Below are positions 61,357-64,000 of a stretch of 64,000 nt of DNA, in pieces; the first letter of the stretch is position 1, and every line of letters begins with the position of its first letter. The position numbers and the translations under genes were made by a program. The stretch lies in assembly GCF_008831285.2 (NCBI RefSeq), contig NC_045146.1:20413289-20477288 (forward strand), given 5' to 3'. The notes under the pieces were generated by a model. That model saw only the letters and a list, made by a program, of their open reading frames with translations. It was not told where the DNA came from and made no database searches. This stretch comes from Nymphaea colorata (taxonomy: Eukaryota; Streptophyta; Magnoliopsida; Nymphaeales; Nymphaeaceae).

Positions 61357-63859
61357 ACAAAAAATATTAAAATGTACCAAAAAGGTACAAAAATTTAAAC
61401 TGATGTGTCCTGTAACTGCACACGTGTTGGGCCGTGTTGACCAGAGTACTTCTGCCTTTTAAAAGTGTTTTGTGTGACTTAGACTCCAATACATGCTTCT
61501 TGGACAGACATCTGGCCATGCATGTCTGACCATGTCGATAAAAGTGCAACTGCTCAGTATCCTTTTCCACTTCACATAGACAATATAGTGCACAGCACGA
61601 TGCTCAATGGTAAAGGTGTCGTTGTATACAAGCTAAGCAATCATGACACTTGGATTTGAACGTGCTTTGTGGATCAACATGATACAACACTAGAAACTTG
61701 TAATCAATAATCCCTAAGTTTCAATTTTTCTTCCTCTTGTCTCAATTGTTTATCTCATATCATCTGCACAATGCTGAATAGAAGAACAAAAACTGTTGGA
61801 TCTATAACTGAGCCATCTTAGAGATTGCCCAAGACTGAGGTTATGTAGCTAAATTGTCATTCTGGGCCCTGCCAGTAATGTTTCATGAGGAAATTGACAC
61901 ATAAAGGTAAAATGAACTCAAAAGCATCATGCACCCACTGGAACGAAGTTGATCCATTGAATGGCGGATCGACTTCGCACTGTAAAAGAATGGTTGACAT
62001 TTCAAAAGTCCATAGAAATGAGGCATCTCTTATATGCATCAATACTGGTATCTCTTAGACAAGAGATAAATGATTTTGGAGACTGATTAAACAAAAAATC
62101 AATGAAAAAATTGGCAACATTTTTCAAGGACATGAACATCGACTACCTAATTTTGACAATCTTGGTGGTGATGAACTTAGTAATTCCCTAAGGGAGCTTC
62201 ATAATATACAACTTATCAGATGAGATCTTGCATTCTAGAGATGTATAATCAAGATAACTGTTTATTCTAGCGATGAAAGAAGAGGTTCAAGCTCCAAAAA
62301 GTTCTTTCAGAGTAGATGATGACAGTCTTTTAAATGGAAATCCCTATACCATTACTAAATGCTGGAATTAAACTTCAGGAATCTTGGACATAAAGGATGT
62401 GTTAGTTTCAGTACTCTTGGAAACTTAGGAAACCTCATTAATAATGTCCTCTTTCACTCTTAATAAATTATTTTCTCATTTTACTTTTTTTTTTTAATTT
62501 CATCATCCTACAAATTAAATGGCAATGGGTATTGTGTCCCAATTACCAAGACATCCCATAACCACACATCATGGAAGCAAGGCAACGCAACATACCAACA
62601 ATGTGTGTAACCGATCTCAGAACAGACAAGGATAGGCCCCAGCTGACATAGGTCCAGGAACTGGTAGAAGGAACAACATGGATATTTGGAAGAAAGGAAG
62701 TCTGTGTATAAACACATAAGAGTATGCAAAATATTTATAAAAAAATGCACAACTAAGCTCACTGCAAAAAATATATGCCAAACATTGTCTTAATGGAGAT
62801 GGAGGAATGTCATAAAGGGTCTCTGAGCAGGCCTCCCCTAAGAGGCAGAACATGTATTACGAAGGGCACTGAACACAATTCTATGGAACTTTCATGAAAA
62901 AGTCAGATGTACAATTGCCAGTTGTACAGAACGAGATGTTTCTATGACTCCATGCTTTATTTAAGGGAGCAAATTTTGATCCGAACATGGAAATATGTAT
63001 CTCATAATATGATATAACTATGTTTTTGTGTACAAATTAAGTTGATTAACCAACAAAAACCAAAGGTTAACATGATACCTAGGCACACAAGGCAGATTTC
63101 GACCAACTTATTTCTCTCTGTCTCCCTCTAAATGACAATCTGCTACTCACCACAAAAACCGGAGATAGATGGACGATGATTACAATCAAAACGAAATCAT
63201 TCTAATAAAGTGAGTATGTCCTATACACAAAAACGTAACAAACAGAGACAGAAGAGCTCATCAGTGATATATGCAAGATAATATCATTCTCGCCAGAGTG
63301 CCTAGCATCTAAAATTGGAAAAAGGAAAATTCCTCGATTAGTATTCCTTCTAACGTGCACTTCATAATCTGTCGTACTACGTCATTAACCCACAATCATA
63401 TATCTATCAGGATTAGACGTTTAATCCTGGCTTGATCCCTTTAATTATTAAGAAGTCATAGTACTCAGCTAGGTCAGCGAGATGGATGGTCACAATAGCC
63501 ATGGGGAAAAACGCACAAAAGCCACTAAAAAGATAGCCGCTTAACGAAAGCAGGTCATGAATTAAATCTACGTCATTATATCAGCAGTTTCATGTTGAAT
63601 CCTTCGTAATTTGCGGGTATTACTTGTCACAACGAGAAGCCACTAACATCGGAATAAATGCAGCAAAAAAAATTGTCTTAGATAGCATTCTCTAGCACAT
63701 TTCGACAGAGGTCACGTTCACGAACAAAAAAAATCGAAGACTATATAAAAAGAAACACTTTTTCCACAAATAAAACAAAAAGAAGGAAAAGAAAGAAAGG
63801 AATGTGATGAACAGTAACACCAGAACAAGAACAACTCCCCAGTCACTGGTATTACTCAC
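61138..63859. other. Probable GIF intron 1 sequence, no other gene
   Basis: AT-rich, with no recognisable coding exon on either strand. A search by eye for an exon ending in an EQIQ-type sequence before a GT donor on the minus strand found nothing convincing. Confidence 0.4.
61296..61356. repeat. Compound (CATA)n(CA)n(TA)n microsatellite
   Basis: CATA units pass into CA repeats and then TA repeats. The CA part is complementary in orientation to the (GT)n about 390 bp away. Confidence 0.85.
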
Positions 63860-64000
63860 TTGGAATCTCATTTATCAGACGAAGCAATCACAGACTCGTT
63901 TTAAAGGCAAAAAAGGGGGTTGGGAGAAGAAGCAGAATAGAGACGGAGGAGGGCGATTATTGGAGGGGCGTGGCATACCAATTGGATGTGCTCAGTAGAA
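63860..64000 (-). other. Candidate first exon of the GIF gene (leader plus four codons)
   Basis: On the minus strand a CT-rich leader-like stretch runs from the window edge to an ATG at 63871-63869. ATG AGA TTC CAA is followed by a strong donor, GTGAGT (from 63859). The phase is 0, so it joins in frame to the exon at 60547. TAA lies immediately upstream in frame, so the ATG would be the start. The resulting protein would lack the usual first-exon residues of GIF proteins. It is a hypothesis; the true first exon may lie beyond the window. Confidence 0.3.

Noticed and set aside
61640-61670. Possible GIF exon ending CAA ATC CAA before GT on the minus strand
   Set aside because: The frame is closed by TGA a few codons upstream, the donor GTGTCA is weak, and joining would drop a conserved residue before CLDENK.

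Overview
This window is nuclear DNA from a flowering plant. The evidence is intron-rich genes with GT..AG junctions, plant-specific families (a kinesin-5 with plant tail features, an EBF-type F-box/LRR protein, a SAUR, a GRF-interacting factor and a MIR166 hairpin), CT/GA-rich leaders and many degenerate DNA transposons. The species cannot be fixed from the sequence. No viral, bacterial or organellar gene was seen.

Layout. 1-5,600 is transposon-rich: a hAT-type end near 955, a 2.48-kb element with 20-bp terminal inverted repeats and a TAA duplication (1203-3685) carrying host-like sequence, then two MITE-like elements. 6172-13673 (+) is a complete 23-exon kinesin-5 gene. 13.7-19.6 kb is non-coding. 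20,071-20,218 (+) is a MIR166 precursor holding both the mature miRNA and its star strand. 20.2-30.9 kb is gene-free, AT-rich and has retroelement traces. 30977-32716 (-) is an intronless EBF1/2-like F-box/LRR gene. 32.8-44.3 kb is gene-free. 44376-45398 (-) is an intronless, GC-rich seven-helix membrane protein of unknown function whose open frame runs past its first ATG. 45.5-49.2 kb is intergenic. 49527-49859 (+) is a SAUR32-like gene behind an ATG-rich leader. 49.9-57.3 kb is intergenic with more hAT-like repeats. 57332-60547 (-) holds the last three exons of a GIF/SSXT coactivator gene; its first exon is either a tiny one at about 63.86-63.87 kb or lies outside the window.

How the genes relate. 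Plants do not use operons, and these loci are separate transcription units. Several belong to growth control by known family function: kinesin-5 (spindle and phragmoplast), miR166 (HD-ZIP III silencing, organ polarity and meristem), an EBF-like F-box protein (ethylene signalling if orthologous), a SAUR (auxin-linked cell expansion) and a GIF coactivator (cell proliferation with GRFs). Their proximity is probably chance.

Most distinctive structures: the terminal-inverted-repeat element with amplified TIR-like units and a long internal hairpin; the MIR166 gene; the start-codon problem in the membrane protein; and the unusual 5' structure of the GIF gene. All calls are from reading the sequence; no database search was possible.
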